Positions 39,327 through 46,674 of a stretch of DNA of 64,000 nt are shown here, one piece after another. The DNA comes from Methylumidiphilus sp963753955 (GTDB taxonomy: Bacteria; Pseudomonadota; Gammaproteobacteria; Methylococcales; Methylococcaceae). Under the pieces are notes generated by a model. The model ran no database searches, was not told the DNA's origin, and was given only the letters and a program-made list of their open reading frames with translations. Positions within the stretch are counted from its first letter, which is position 1, and every line of letters starts with the position of its first letter. A program made the position numbers and the translations under genes. The stretch lies in assembly GCA_963753955.1 (NCBI GenBank), contig CAVWEM010000013.1, forward strand, positions 1-64,000. The letters are read 5' to 3'.

Positions 39327-40056
39327 TTAAATCTCCTGTTCAATTGCCGAAACGACTTGTGAAGCTCCATGCCTTACCGAATCGCCTTCAAGTTTGCCCA
39401 GCCTCATCTGGTATAACCGACCCCCCAAGGCGGAGCATTCGTGGCGACGGTGTTCGACTACGATCAGTGTTAATCCTTGTGTGATATGCGCTCGGTGAAG
39501 AATGCCCAACATAACTTCAGAATTTTGAGCATCTAGGCCTGCCGTTGGTTCGTCTAATATCAACAATCTAGGTTCGTGCAATAGCGCCATCCCCAAAGCC
39601 AATATCTGCCGCTCTCCTCCGCTCATCTTCTCCGGCTTGCGATTCCACAATGGTGTAAGGGCCGGAAGCGATGCCAGCACTTCATCCCGCCGAATCGCAA
39701 ACTCCTTGCGGTCTCGCAGAATGTGGCCTGCCAAGCGGAGATTATCTTCCACTGTCAGGTCGTCAAAAACTGCATTTTTTCTGCGGAACATAAGCCAGCC
39801 CCTTCCACAGGTTGTCGCTAGGCGGAATGGTGCTTAACGCAGCGCCTTTAGGATCAGGCCGGAAGATGATTTCCGCATCGTCGTTCCAAGGAGGAAGAAG
39901 TCCGTAAATGGCCTTAAGCAGCGTGGATTTGCCGGAACCGTTGCCGCCAGTCACCAGGACGATCTCCCCCGGCATGATGTCCAAGTCCACATCAAACAGC
40001 ACTTGTTTCTTGCCGTAGCCAGTGGAGAGCTTGCGTACGGAAAGGATCGGCTTCAT
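39327..40056 (-). pseudogene. livF: ABC ATPase LivF, frameshifted
   Basis: LivF is one of the two ATPases of Liv-type importers. The first frame has Walker A GGNGSGKSTLL and ends at AYVPQKK. In a run of six A (T run 39775-39780 on the plus strand) one base is extra; the next frame continues NAVFDDLTVEDNLRL, the signature MSGGERQILALG, Walker B RLLILDEPTAGLD and the His switch VVEHRRHE. Removing one A gives one normal protein of about 242 residues. It lies two bases before the radical-SAM gene. Confidence 0.88.
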
Positions 40057-40105
40057 GGCGAACCTGCCTCCTGAACTTCGATTCGTTCCCGCAACGATGT
40101 TTCCT

Positions 40106-40525
40106 TCATGCTTGATTGACGATCTTTAGCGCCTCGGTGGCGGTGACAATGGGAATGCCTTGGTATTCGTGCAGGTCGAGCAGGTCGTCATCGCCAGAGA
40201 CGATCAAATCGACTTGCGCGGCAACCGCTAGGGCCAGCACCGCATCGTCGTCGGGGTCGCGGCTCACTGGCGCGGGCAAGGGGTTGGGGATGACAATCTC
40301 AGCAAGCTGAAGCAGTTCGGCTAGCAGCGTCTCAGGCGACAACCTTAAGCGGGTGAGAATACCGGCAAATTTGGGGCGGATCAAAACCTCCTCTAGCTCT
40401 TCAAGCAACGCAGGGCTTTCGACCAAGCTTGCTTGCCCGTCGCGTATTTGCCGCAACAATCCATGAGGCGATCCCTGCCAGAGCAAGCCCGATAGTATCA
40501 CGTTGGTGTCAACAACCAGCCGCAC
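40106..40525 (-). CDS. PIN-domain toxin (COG1569-like)
   Basis: The 139-residue protein has the PIN start MRLVVDTNVILSGLLWQ with the first Asp, a Glu in SPALLEELEEVL, and the C-terminal acidic cluster SRDPDDDAVLALAVAAQVD then VSGDDDLLDL. This matches the putative toxin component of PIN-family toxin-antitoxin pairs. It overlaps its antitoxin gene by 17 bases and ends 49 bp before livF. RNase activity is presumed. Confidence 0.82.
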   Translation of the reverse strand: MRLVVDTNVILSGLLWQGSPHGLLRQIRDGQASLVESPALLEELEEVLIRPKFAGILTRLRLSPETLLAELLQLAEIVIPNPLPAPVSRDPDDDAVLALAVAAQVDLIVSGDDDLLDLHEYQGIPIVTATEALKIVNQA

Positions 40526-40757
40526 GTTGCCGCCGTTCCGCTCGCGCCGCCTTGACTTCGGCGCTGATTTCTTCCATCGACATCGGCTCGATTCCTGCCG
40601 CGCTTGTCTGGTCGGCTATCGCCAATAAGCGTTCCGCCGCCTGTCGCCGTCGCAGGGCTTCAGTAAAGATGCGCTCCAATGCCCGAGGAGCCAATAGCCC
40701 GGCCTCATGCGCCTGCTGGGCGGTGGCGTCGGGCAATTCGATCTGGATGGTTGTCAT
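40509..40757 (-). CDS. antitoxin partner of the PIN toxin
   Basis: Residues 1-10 (MTTIQIELPD) form a short beta strand, followed by helices (AHEAGLLAPRALERIFTEAL) and an Arg-rich tail; it lacks a clear known domain but has the size and position of an antitoxin. ATG 40757 is used; the frame is open upstream but lacks homology. Overlap with the PIN gene implies coupled translation. Confidence 0.7.
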   Translation of the reverse strand: MTTIQIELPDATAQQAHEAGLLAPRALERIFTEALRRRQAAERLLAIADQTSAAGIEPMSMEEISAEVKAARAERRQRAAGC

Positions 40758-40911
40758 AGGATGCTCGCACTTTGGGGCTGAACAGAATAGGTGTTCAAAG
40801 GAATTTGATAACAATATTACCGTTCTTGAACTGTGCCGTAGCCGGTGGAGAGCCTGCGCACGGAAAGAATCGGGTTCATGGCGATTCAGTCGCCAAGCCG
40901 TAGTGAAACAG

Positions 40912-41688
40912 TCATTCTGGCTTACCGTGGCGCAAGGCTTCGATTTCGGCGATGGGCAGATCCGTCACCGAGGCAATCCAGGCGCTGTCCATGCCTTTTT
41001 CGAGCAGCTTCTTTGCAATGGCAATGGCTTGGGCATGGGGGCCTGTCTGTATGCCTTTCTTTATGCCTTTGTCCATTCCCATTTGGAAGTTCGCCAGTTT
41101 TTCGACGTCGATGGTGAGCATGTCCAGTTCCTCGCGGATGTTCAGGTTTAAATCCCGGTTGCCGGCCAAAATATCCAGCATTTCCACATATTCCCGCAGG
41201 CGTGGCGGCGAGTGGCGCAGGCGTTCCAGCAGCCGGGGCAGAATGCTGTGGATTATCTCGCGTGGCGCATGTCCTTGGAAGTCGCACAATACCGCCAGCA
41301 CCCAGGCATCGGAGGTATCTTGGTATGCAGCAGGAAAGGCGGCTCCCCAGGGCAATGCTGTTGAATTAAGCGTTCGTAGTACCGCCTTCAGGCGGTTAGA
41401 TGCCTCAAAAGAACCGGCTAAAGCCGGGACTACGAACCGTTTCGCCAGCCCTCCTTGTGCCTAATTCAACAGCATTGGCTCCCCAGGGAGTGCGACTTTG
41501 GCTATCAAATCGGCCTGGCGGTCTTCTATGCGTTGGTTGGCGGTCTCCAGCAATTCCACTTCGGTGACCAGCAGGCCGAACAAGTAGGTGGCGAAATCCC
41601 GCACCAAGGTTTTCAAAATGTTTTTGGAGATGATGTCCTTGGCACCCATGGCGTCACTCGGTAGCGGGAACCCTAGTTTATTCTCCAA
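40912..41688 (-). pseudogene. Rpn/PD-(D/E)XK-type nuclease gene, broken
   Basis: The first 70 residues (DIISKNILKTLVRDFATYLFG, then RQADLIAKVALPGE) resemble the N-terminus of Rpn/DUF4351-type putative transposase-like nucleases, including the acidic RQAD core. A palindromic element (41353-41477) with an 11-bp duplicated target is inserted after VALPGE. Beyond it a different frame holds the C-terminal part (VLAVLCDFQGHAPREIIHSI, GMDKGIKKGIQTG, LPIAEIEALR). The intervening domain is also shortened. It is not functional as written. Confidence 0.7.
41353..41477. mobile_element. 125-bp palindromic MITE-like element with target duplication
   Basis: Arms caatgctgttgaatta (41353-41368) and taattcaacagcattg (41462-41477) are perfect inverted repeats. 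Inside are hairpins of the gtaccgcctt/aggcgg and ccggctaaagccggga type. The flanks carry the same 11 bases, gctccccaggg, at 41342-41352 and 41478-41488: a target-site duplication. A related inner sequence occurs at 13684-13862. Confidence 0.85.
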
Positions 41689-41745
41689 TCAACGCCAAAG
41701 CCCGGTCATAGGAAATTCAGCGGCGAACTGTTGACGATGGCCGGT

Positions 41746-41997
41746 TCAGGCACGCTCCAGTTCCCGCCGTAAACTGTCAAGGTCAAGCTCGAAGACATCG
41801 ACCCGCTCGGCTGCCAGCGCGGCGAGGAAGTCAGCGCGGTCTAGCCCTGCGATCAAGGCCGCTTTCTCCTGGGAGATGTCTCCGCGAGCGTACCAATGGA
41901 TGGCCGCCGCCAAGCGCATTTGCAGAACAAACTCCGACGGCGACCGGCGTAGCGTTGAGAATGCCTCTTCGGGGAGGTCGATGCTGAGTGTCGTCAT
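41746..41997 (-). CDS. UPF0175-family protein
   Basis: The 83-residue protein matches UPF0175 small antitoxin-like proteins: a beta strand TTLSIDLPEEAFSTL, then helices (FVLQMRLAAAIHWYARGDIS) and QEKAALIAGLDRADFLAALA, the last resembling a helix-turn-helix. It usually accompanies a nuclease-type toxin; here no intact partner is next to it, and the broken Rpn-like gene lies downstream. Confidence 0.78.
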   Translation of the reverse strand: MTTLSIDLPEEAFSTLRRSPSEFVLQMRLAAAIHWYARGDISQEKAALIAGLDRADFLAALAAERVDVFELDLDSLRRELERA

Positions 41998-42039
41998 GTC
42001 TTCGTCCCGGTGAACAAGTGGCCTGCTCGGGATTATAAG

Positions 42040-42822
42040 TCAAACCAGGGTGTCGCGGGCAATAGGCGCGGCGCTGAGTTCGGCCAGCGAGGCGAAGGGC
42101 TGGATCTGGCCCCTGTCCAGGAACAGGAAGGCATCGCCTGTTTTTTCCAGGAAATCGGGCTGGTGTTCTATCAGCAGGATGGTCTTGCCCGCCGCCTTGA
42201 ACGCGGCGAGGCGTCCGGCCAGCAGCTCGCGGTATTCGGGGCTGATGCCGGCGACCGGTTCGTCGAGCAGCAGTAGGCCCGCGTCCATCGCCGCGCAGCA
42301 GGCGAGGGTGAGCAGCTTTTGCTGGCCGTAGGAGATTTCCGAGGCGGGTTGGCGGGCGACGGCTTCGAGGAAGAATTCGGCTAGCAGGGATTCGGCCTTG
42401 TCGCGGTGGGCGGCGTCGCGTTGGCGGTGGAAGCCCGGCGGCAACAATGCCCGGGCCAGATGTTCGCCGGGATGGCTTGGCAAAGCGAGGAGGATGTTTT
42501 CGTAGACGCTGAGTTTGCCGATGAGCCGCAAATCTTGGAAGGTGCGGGCGACGCCGGCGCGGGCAATGCGGTAGGCGGGGCGTCCATTGAGTTCGGCGGG
42601 GCCAAGGCTTATGGAGCCTGCGGCGGGCTTGAGGAAGCCGGTGATGAGATTGAACAGGGTGGTCTTGCCCGCGCCGTTGCCGCCCATCAGGCAGGTGATG
42701 GTGCCTGGGCGCAAGCGAAAACTGACCCGATCCAGGATCGTCCTGCCGGGAAAGCCGAAGTTTAGTCCTTCGACTGCCAATGGGGCCGGATTCTCAAGAA
42801 TGGCTTGCCTCATGCCAGTCAC
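42040..42822 (-). CDS. livG: branched-chain-amino-acid-type ABC ATPase LivG
   Basis: LivG is the partner ATPase of LivF. The protein has Walker A MGGNGAGKTTLFN, the family-typical long insertion around GVARTFQDLRLIGKLSVYEN, the signature SYGQQKLLTLA, Walker B LLLLDEPVAGI and a His switch in LLIEHQPDFL. It is intact and lies upstream of the rest of the liv cluster but is separated from livF by about 2 kb of toxin-antitoxin and repeat sequence, so co-transcription is doubtful. Confidence 0.9.
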   Translation of the reverse strand: MTGMRQAILENPAPLAVEGLNFGFPGRTILDRVSFRLRPGTITCLMGGNGAGKTTLFNLITGFLKPAAGSISLGPAELNGRPAYRIARAGVARTFQDLRLIGKLSVYENILLALPSHPGEHLARALLPPGFHRQRDAAHRDKAESLLAEFFLEAVARQPASEISYGQQKLLTLACCAAMDAGLLLLDEPVAGISPEYRELLAGRLAAFKAAGKTILLIEHQPDFLEKTGDAFLFLDRGQIQPFASLAELSAAPIARDTLV

Positions 42823-43137
42823 AGTCCTAGCGGCAAGATTCTATCGCCGCCTGATCGAATTCCAAGCTTTGCCAAGCGCACATCAACTGCGTTTACCCTC
42901 GTTTCAGACTTTACGCCAGCTCTTCAAGACGAGCAAATATCCGGCTTGGCGCGGAATAGCCGGAAAAACGCCGCGATGCGGAGGGAAGAGCTGGATGGTG
43001 AGGGAAAGATGCCGCTACGAGAAGGAAGCCAGCACAGGGGGCTGTTAGGGCAACCCACAGCTTGGAGGCTTCAGCTTCTAGGGATTCGCGAAGTTGAAGC
43101 TTCCAAGCAGACTACGTTCCCAAGCGAGGCATCAGAA
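42823..43137. other. gene-free stretch with a palindrome at 43060-43108
   Basis: Between livG and rpsT I see no gene. A stem of gcttggaggcttcagctt (43060-43077) with aagttgaagcttccaagc (43091-43108) pairs at 16 of 18 positions and lies just downstream of rpsT, where it could act as a transcript end. Confidence 0.5.
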
Positions 43138-43416
43138 TCAGGCGGCAGTCTTCAATTGCAGCGCCTTGACGCGGGCGCTCAGGCGGCTCTTGCTGCGGGC
43201 GGCTTTGTTGCGGTGGATCAAGCCTTTGTTGACCGAGGAGTCGATCACTGGCTGGGCTTCGCGGAACGCGGCCCGGGCTTTTTCGAGATCGCCGCTGGCG
43301 ACTGCGATGAGGACTTTCTTGATGTAAGTGCGCAGGCGGCTGCGGGCGGCTGCGTTCTGGGCGCGGCTCTTTTCCGAGTTACGGGCGCGTTTTTTCGCGG
43401 AAGCAATATTGGCCAA
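43138..43416 (-). CDS. rpsT: 30S ribosomal protein S20
   Basis: S20 binds 16S rRNA early in 30S assembly. The 92-residue basic protein has the family start ANIASAKKRARNSEKSRAQN and the helix VNKGLIHRNKAARSKSRLSA. The only start that fits is TTG at 43416; E. coli rpsT also starts with UUG, part of its autoregulation. It is divergent from murJ, the usual neighbour order in proteobacteria. Confidence 0.94.
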   Translation of the reverse strand: MANIASAKKRARNSEKSRAQNAAARSRLRTYIKKVLIAVASGDLEKARAAFREAQPVIDSSVNKGLIHRNKAARSKSRLSARVKALQLKTAA

Positions 43417-43585
43417 AGTGGAACCCCTGACGGTTGGCGGAATTAAAAGTGAGGCATTTTCCTTCAGGCGGCGCGGCAATGTCAACAGCCATGTGAGGAA
43501 AACCGCTTTGCGCGGTCTTGGCGAATCCTTATACTACGCGCTTTTTCACCATGGCTTAGGAGATGCGAGGCTGAGCGGACAGTTG

Positions 43586-45124
43586 ATGAAATCGACCGCC
43601 ACGGTGGGCGGGATGGCTCTGGTGTCGCGGATTCTGGGGTTTATACGCGATATGGTGATCGCCCGCCATTTTGGCGCGGACGCGGCCACCGATGCTTTTT
43701 TTGTCGCGTTTAGGATTCCCAATTTCTTGCGTCGCTTGTTCGCCGAGGGTTCTTTCGCCCAGGCTTTCGTGCCGATGCTGTCAGATTACCGGGAAAACAG
43801 CGACCGCGCCGGTTTGCGGCAGTTTCTGGATCGGGCTTCCGGCTCGCTGGCACTCATCGTGTTGCTGGCCTCCGTGCTGGGAAGCCTGGCCGCGCCCGTG
43901 TTGATCCTGCTGTTCGCGCCGGGTTTTCTTGGCCAGGATGCGCAATTCGATCTGAGCAGCGCGATGTTGCGCATCACCTTCCCTTATCTGTTTTTCGTCA
44001 CCCTGACCGCCTTTGCCGGTGCCATCCTCAACGCCCATGGCCGTTTCGCCATTCCTGCCTTCACCCCAGCCTTGTTGAATGGGGTCATGATCGCGGCGGC
44101 GCTCTGGCTGGCGCCACATCTGCCGGAGCCGATCATGGCCTTGGCTTGGGGCGTGTTGCTGGCGGGTATGGCGCAATTGGCTTTGCAGATTCCGGCGCTG
44201 CTGGCGGCGGGACTGCTACCCAGGCCGCGCATCGCCCTCGCCGACCCGCAGGTGCGGCACTTGCTCAAGCGCATGGCGCCGGCGATTTTCGGCGTTTCCG
44301 TGACGCCGGTGAACCTGTTGGTGGACACGCTGATCGCTTCGTTTCTGGCCTCCGGCAGCGTTTCCTGGCTTTATTATTCGGATCGGCTGGTGGAGTTCCC
44401 TTTGGGGGTGTTCGGCGTCGCCATGGGGACGGCGATTTTGCCCCATCTGGCGAAAAGCCATGCGCGGCAGGACGCGGCAGGGTTTTCCCATGCCTTGGAT
44501 TGGGGGCTGCGCTGGGTGCTGCTGATTGGTCTGCCCGCCACCGTGGGCCTGGCCGTGCTGGCGGAGCCTTTGATGTCCACCTTGTTCCAGTATGACGAAT
44601 TCGGCAGCCGTGACGTGGAGATGGCGGGACGCAGCCTGATGACCTATTCCACCGGGCTGGTCGGCTTCATCGCGGTCAAAATCCTGGCCTCGGGCTTCAG
44701 CGCCCGCCACGATTTGCAAACACCCGTGCGCCACGGAATCCATGCGATGGTCGCCAATCTGGCGCTGGGTTTGGTCTTGGTTATGCCTTTGGCTCAATTG
44801 GGTTGGGGCCACGCCGCCCTGGCCTTGGCCACGGCCTTGGCGGCATTGCTCAATGCCGGCTTGTTGCTGCGCGGCTTGCTGCTGGACGGCGTGTTTATGC
44901 CTAGGCGCGGCTGGTGGGCATATTTAACGAGGCTAGTGGCCGGCAATCTCGTTATGGGCTGGTTGCTGGCGCATTTCGCCGTCGGCTTGCCTTGGGAGAC
45001 ATGGACTTCCCATCAGCGGATCGCCCAACTCATCGTGTGGATCGCCGCCGGTGGGACGGGTTACTTCGCCAGCCTGTGGCTTTGTGGCTTGCGCCCAGCT
45101 CATCTTGCCTTACGGGAGGCGTAG
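43586..45124 (+). CDS. murJ: lipid II flippase MurJ
   Basis: MurJ moves lipid II across the inner membrane for peptidoglycan synthesis. The 512-residue protein has about 14 membrane segments and the family start KSTATVGGMALVSRILGFIR, followed by DAFFVAFRIPNFLRRLFAEG with the functional Arg residues. ATG 43586 matches known starts although the frame is open far upstream. It is followed after three bases by ribF. Confidence 0.94.
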   Translation: MKSTATVGGMALVSRILGFIRDMVIARHFGADAATDAFFVAFRIPNFLRRLFAEGSFAQAFVPMLSDYRENSDRAGLRQFLDRASGSLALIVLLASVLGSLAAPVLILLFAPGFLGQDAQFDLSSAMLRITFPYLFFVTLTAFAGAILNAHGRFAIPAFTPALLNGVMIAAALWLAPHLPEPIMALAWGVLLAGMAQLALQIPALLAAGLLPRPRIALADPQVRHLLKRMAPAIFGVSVTPVNLLVDTLIASFLASGSVSWLYYSDRLVEFPLGVFGVAMGTAILPHLAKSHARQDAAGFSHALDWGLRWVLLIGLPATVGLAVLAEPLMSTLFQYDEFGSRDVEMAGRSLMTYSTGLVGFIAVKILASGFSARHDLQTPVRHGIHAMVANLALGLVLVMPLAQLGWGHAALALATALAALLNAGLLLRGLLLDGVFMPRRGWWAYLTRLVAGNLVMGWLLAHFAVGLPWETWTSHQRIAQLIVWIAAGGTGYFASLWLCGLRPAHLALREA

Positions 45125-45127
45125 CTT

Positions 45128-46066
45128 ATGTGGCTGGCAAGAGGATTGGGGCGGCTGGCCTTGCCCGAAGAAGGCTGCGTAGCCACCATCGGCAATTTCG
45201 ACGGGGTTCACCTGGGTCATCGGGCGGTGATCGAGAACTTGGCCGAGCAAGGCCGTCGCTTTGGGCTGCCGGTGGTGGTCATCTTGTTTGAACCCCAGCC
45301 GCGTGAATATTTCTGCCCGGAGCGCAGCCCTCCACGTCTGACGCGCTGCCGCGAAAAGCTGGCCCATCTGGCCCGCCTACCGGTGGACGGGGTTTTGCTG
45401 CTGCATTTCGACCATCGCCTGTCCCAATCGATGCCGGAGGACTTTATCCGCACAGTGCTGGTGGACACACTGCGGGTGAAATATCTGGTGGTGGGCGACG
45501 ATTTCCGTTTCGGCAAGGATCGGCGTGGGTCTTTTGCCATGCTCAGGGAGACCGGCGCGGCCTATGGTTTCCAGGTGGCGGATACCCGTTCCGTGCAAGT
45601 GGACGGTAAGCGGGTCAGCAGCACATTGATACGCGATGCGTTGACAGCCGGAGGCATGGCGGAAGCTGCCGCGTTGCTAGGGCGTCCTTATTCCGTCATC
45701 GGGCGTGTTTGCCAAGGTGCGCGGCTGGGCCGTCAGCTCGGTTTTCCGACCGCCAACGTCGCGCTGCTGCGCAAAAAGACTCCTTTGCAGGGGGTGTTTG
45801 CCGTTACAATGACCGGTATTTATGACCGCCCGCTGCCTGGCGTGGCGAATGTCGGCGTCCGTCCCACCGTGGAGGGTCGCCCCGCCGTGCAATTGGAAAC
45901 CCACCTATTCGATTTTACTGGCGATATTTACGGACGCTTGGTCGAAGTCCATTTCCATCATAAGTTGCGCGACGAGCGGCGTTTTGCTGATGTGCAGGCG
46001 TTGCGCGGGCAAATTGAAAAAGATGCTGGGCAGGTGCGGGAGTTTTTTGGGCGGTTTGGTTTTTAG
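45128..46066 (+). CDS. ribF: bifunctional riboflavin kinase/FAD synthetase RibF
   Basis: RibF makes FMN and then FAD from riboflavin. The N-terminal adenylyltransferase domain shows ATIGNFDGVHLGHRAVI, LVVGDDFRFGKDRRG and the SSTLIRDAL motif; the C-terminal kinase domain shows RLGRQLGFPTANVAL with the PTAN motif and ANVGVRPTVEG. At 312 residues it is normal. The usual order ribF-ileS-lspA is kept except that a DUF4160/DUF2442 pair sits between ribF and ileS. Confidence 0.95.
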   Translation: MWLARGLGRLALPEEGCVATIGNFDGVHLGHRAVIENLAEQGRRFGLPVVVILFEPQPREYFCPERSPPRLTRCREKLAHLARLPVDGVLLLHFDHRLSQSMPEDFIRTVLVDTLRVKYLVVGDDFRFGKDRRGSFAMLRETGAAYGFQVADTRSVQVDGKRVSSTLIRDALTAGGMAEAAALLGRPYSVIGRVCQGARLGRQLGFPTANVALLRKKTPLQGVFAVTMTGIYDRPLPGVANVGVRPTVEGRPAVQLETHLFDFTGDIYGRLVEVHFHHKLRDERRFADVQALRGQIEKDAGQVREFFGRFGF

Positions 46067-46111
46067 GCTTTTTTAGAGGAAAACCATAAGTTACTTCGTA
46101 CAAAAAAAGGT

Positions 46112-46348
46112 ATGCCGACAGTCCTGAAAATTGGAAGATTTCGCTTTCATTTTTACTCGAATGAAGCAAGCGAACCTCCTCACATTCATGTGCGCTGCTC
46201 TGGGGTTGAATGTAAGTTCTGGCTTTCGCCTATAGCGCTAGCCAGTAATCATGGCGTATCGGCGCATGACTTAAGGGAAATTGAAAGGCTTGTGTTTGAA
46301 AACCGGAAATCCTTGCTGGATAAATACCATGAATACCATAATCGGTGA
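46112..46348 (+). CDS. DUF4160 protein
   Basis: The 78-residue protein matches DUF4160: GRFRFHFYSNEASEPPHIHV, a conserved HIH motif, then a CSGVECKFWLSPIALASN segment and a C-terminal basic helix (LREIERLVFENRKSLLDKY). DUF4160 genes typically stand directly before DUF2442 genes, as here, and the pair behaves like a toxin-antitoxin unit in distribution. Function is unproven. The region is AT-richer than ribF and ileS. Confidence 0.82.
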   Translation: MPTVLKIGRFRFHFYSNEASEPPHIHVRCSGVECKFWLSPIALASNHGVSAHDLREIERLVFENRKSLLDKYHEYHNR

Positions 46349-46601
46349 CATTGAGCCTGTGGCTATGAGAGCATGGGCTGAAAGAAGGACGATTTATATT
46401 GAATTAACCGATGGACGGATATTGGGTTTCCCTGCCGACCGCTTACAAATTCTTAGCCAGGCTTCGGAAGCTCAACTTAAAGAGGTTCAGGTGGAGGTGG
46501 GAGGATGCGCACTGAGGTGGGAAGAACTTGACGAAGACTTAACCGTGGCCGGAGTGGTTGCTGGAAGATTTCAACTTCCACTACCTAGGCAAGCAGCCTG
46601 A
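46329..46601 (+). CDS. DUF2442 protein
   Basis: The protein (90 residues) has the DUF2442 core: an N-terminal strand, then TIYIELTDGRILGFPADRLQ and a WEELDEDLTVAGVVAG end. It starts 20 bases inside the end of the DUF4160 gene. Its last codons run close to ileS. A role as antitoxin or DNA-binding partner is inferred from pairing only. Confidence 0.8.
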   Translation: MNTIIGDIEPVAMRAWAERRTIYIELTDGRILGFPADRLQILSQASEAQLKEVQVEVGGCALRWEELDEDLTVAGVVAGRFQLPLPRQAA

Positions 46602-46674
46602 CTTGCCTGGGATTCAGGGCCTACAAACCAAACTTAATTTTTTCCCTTTTCGATTGTTAAGCAGTAGCAGACTC

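Noticed and set aside
40429..41151. 240-codon plus-strand frame
   Set aside because: It runs antisense to the PIN/antitoxin pair and the Rpn-like remnant and has no recognisable domain.
43328..43585. N-terminal extension of murJ
   Set aside because: The in-frame sequence before 43586 is antisense to rpsT and lacks MurJ homology.
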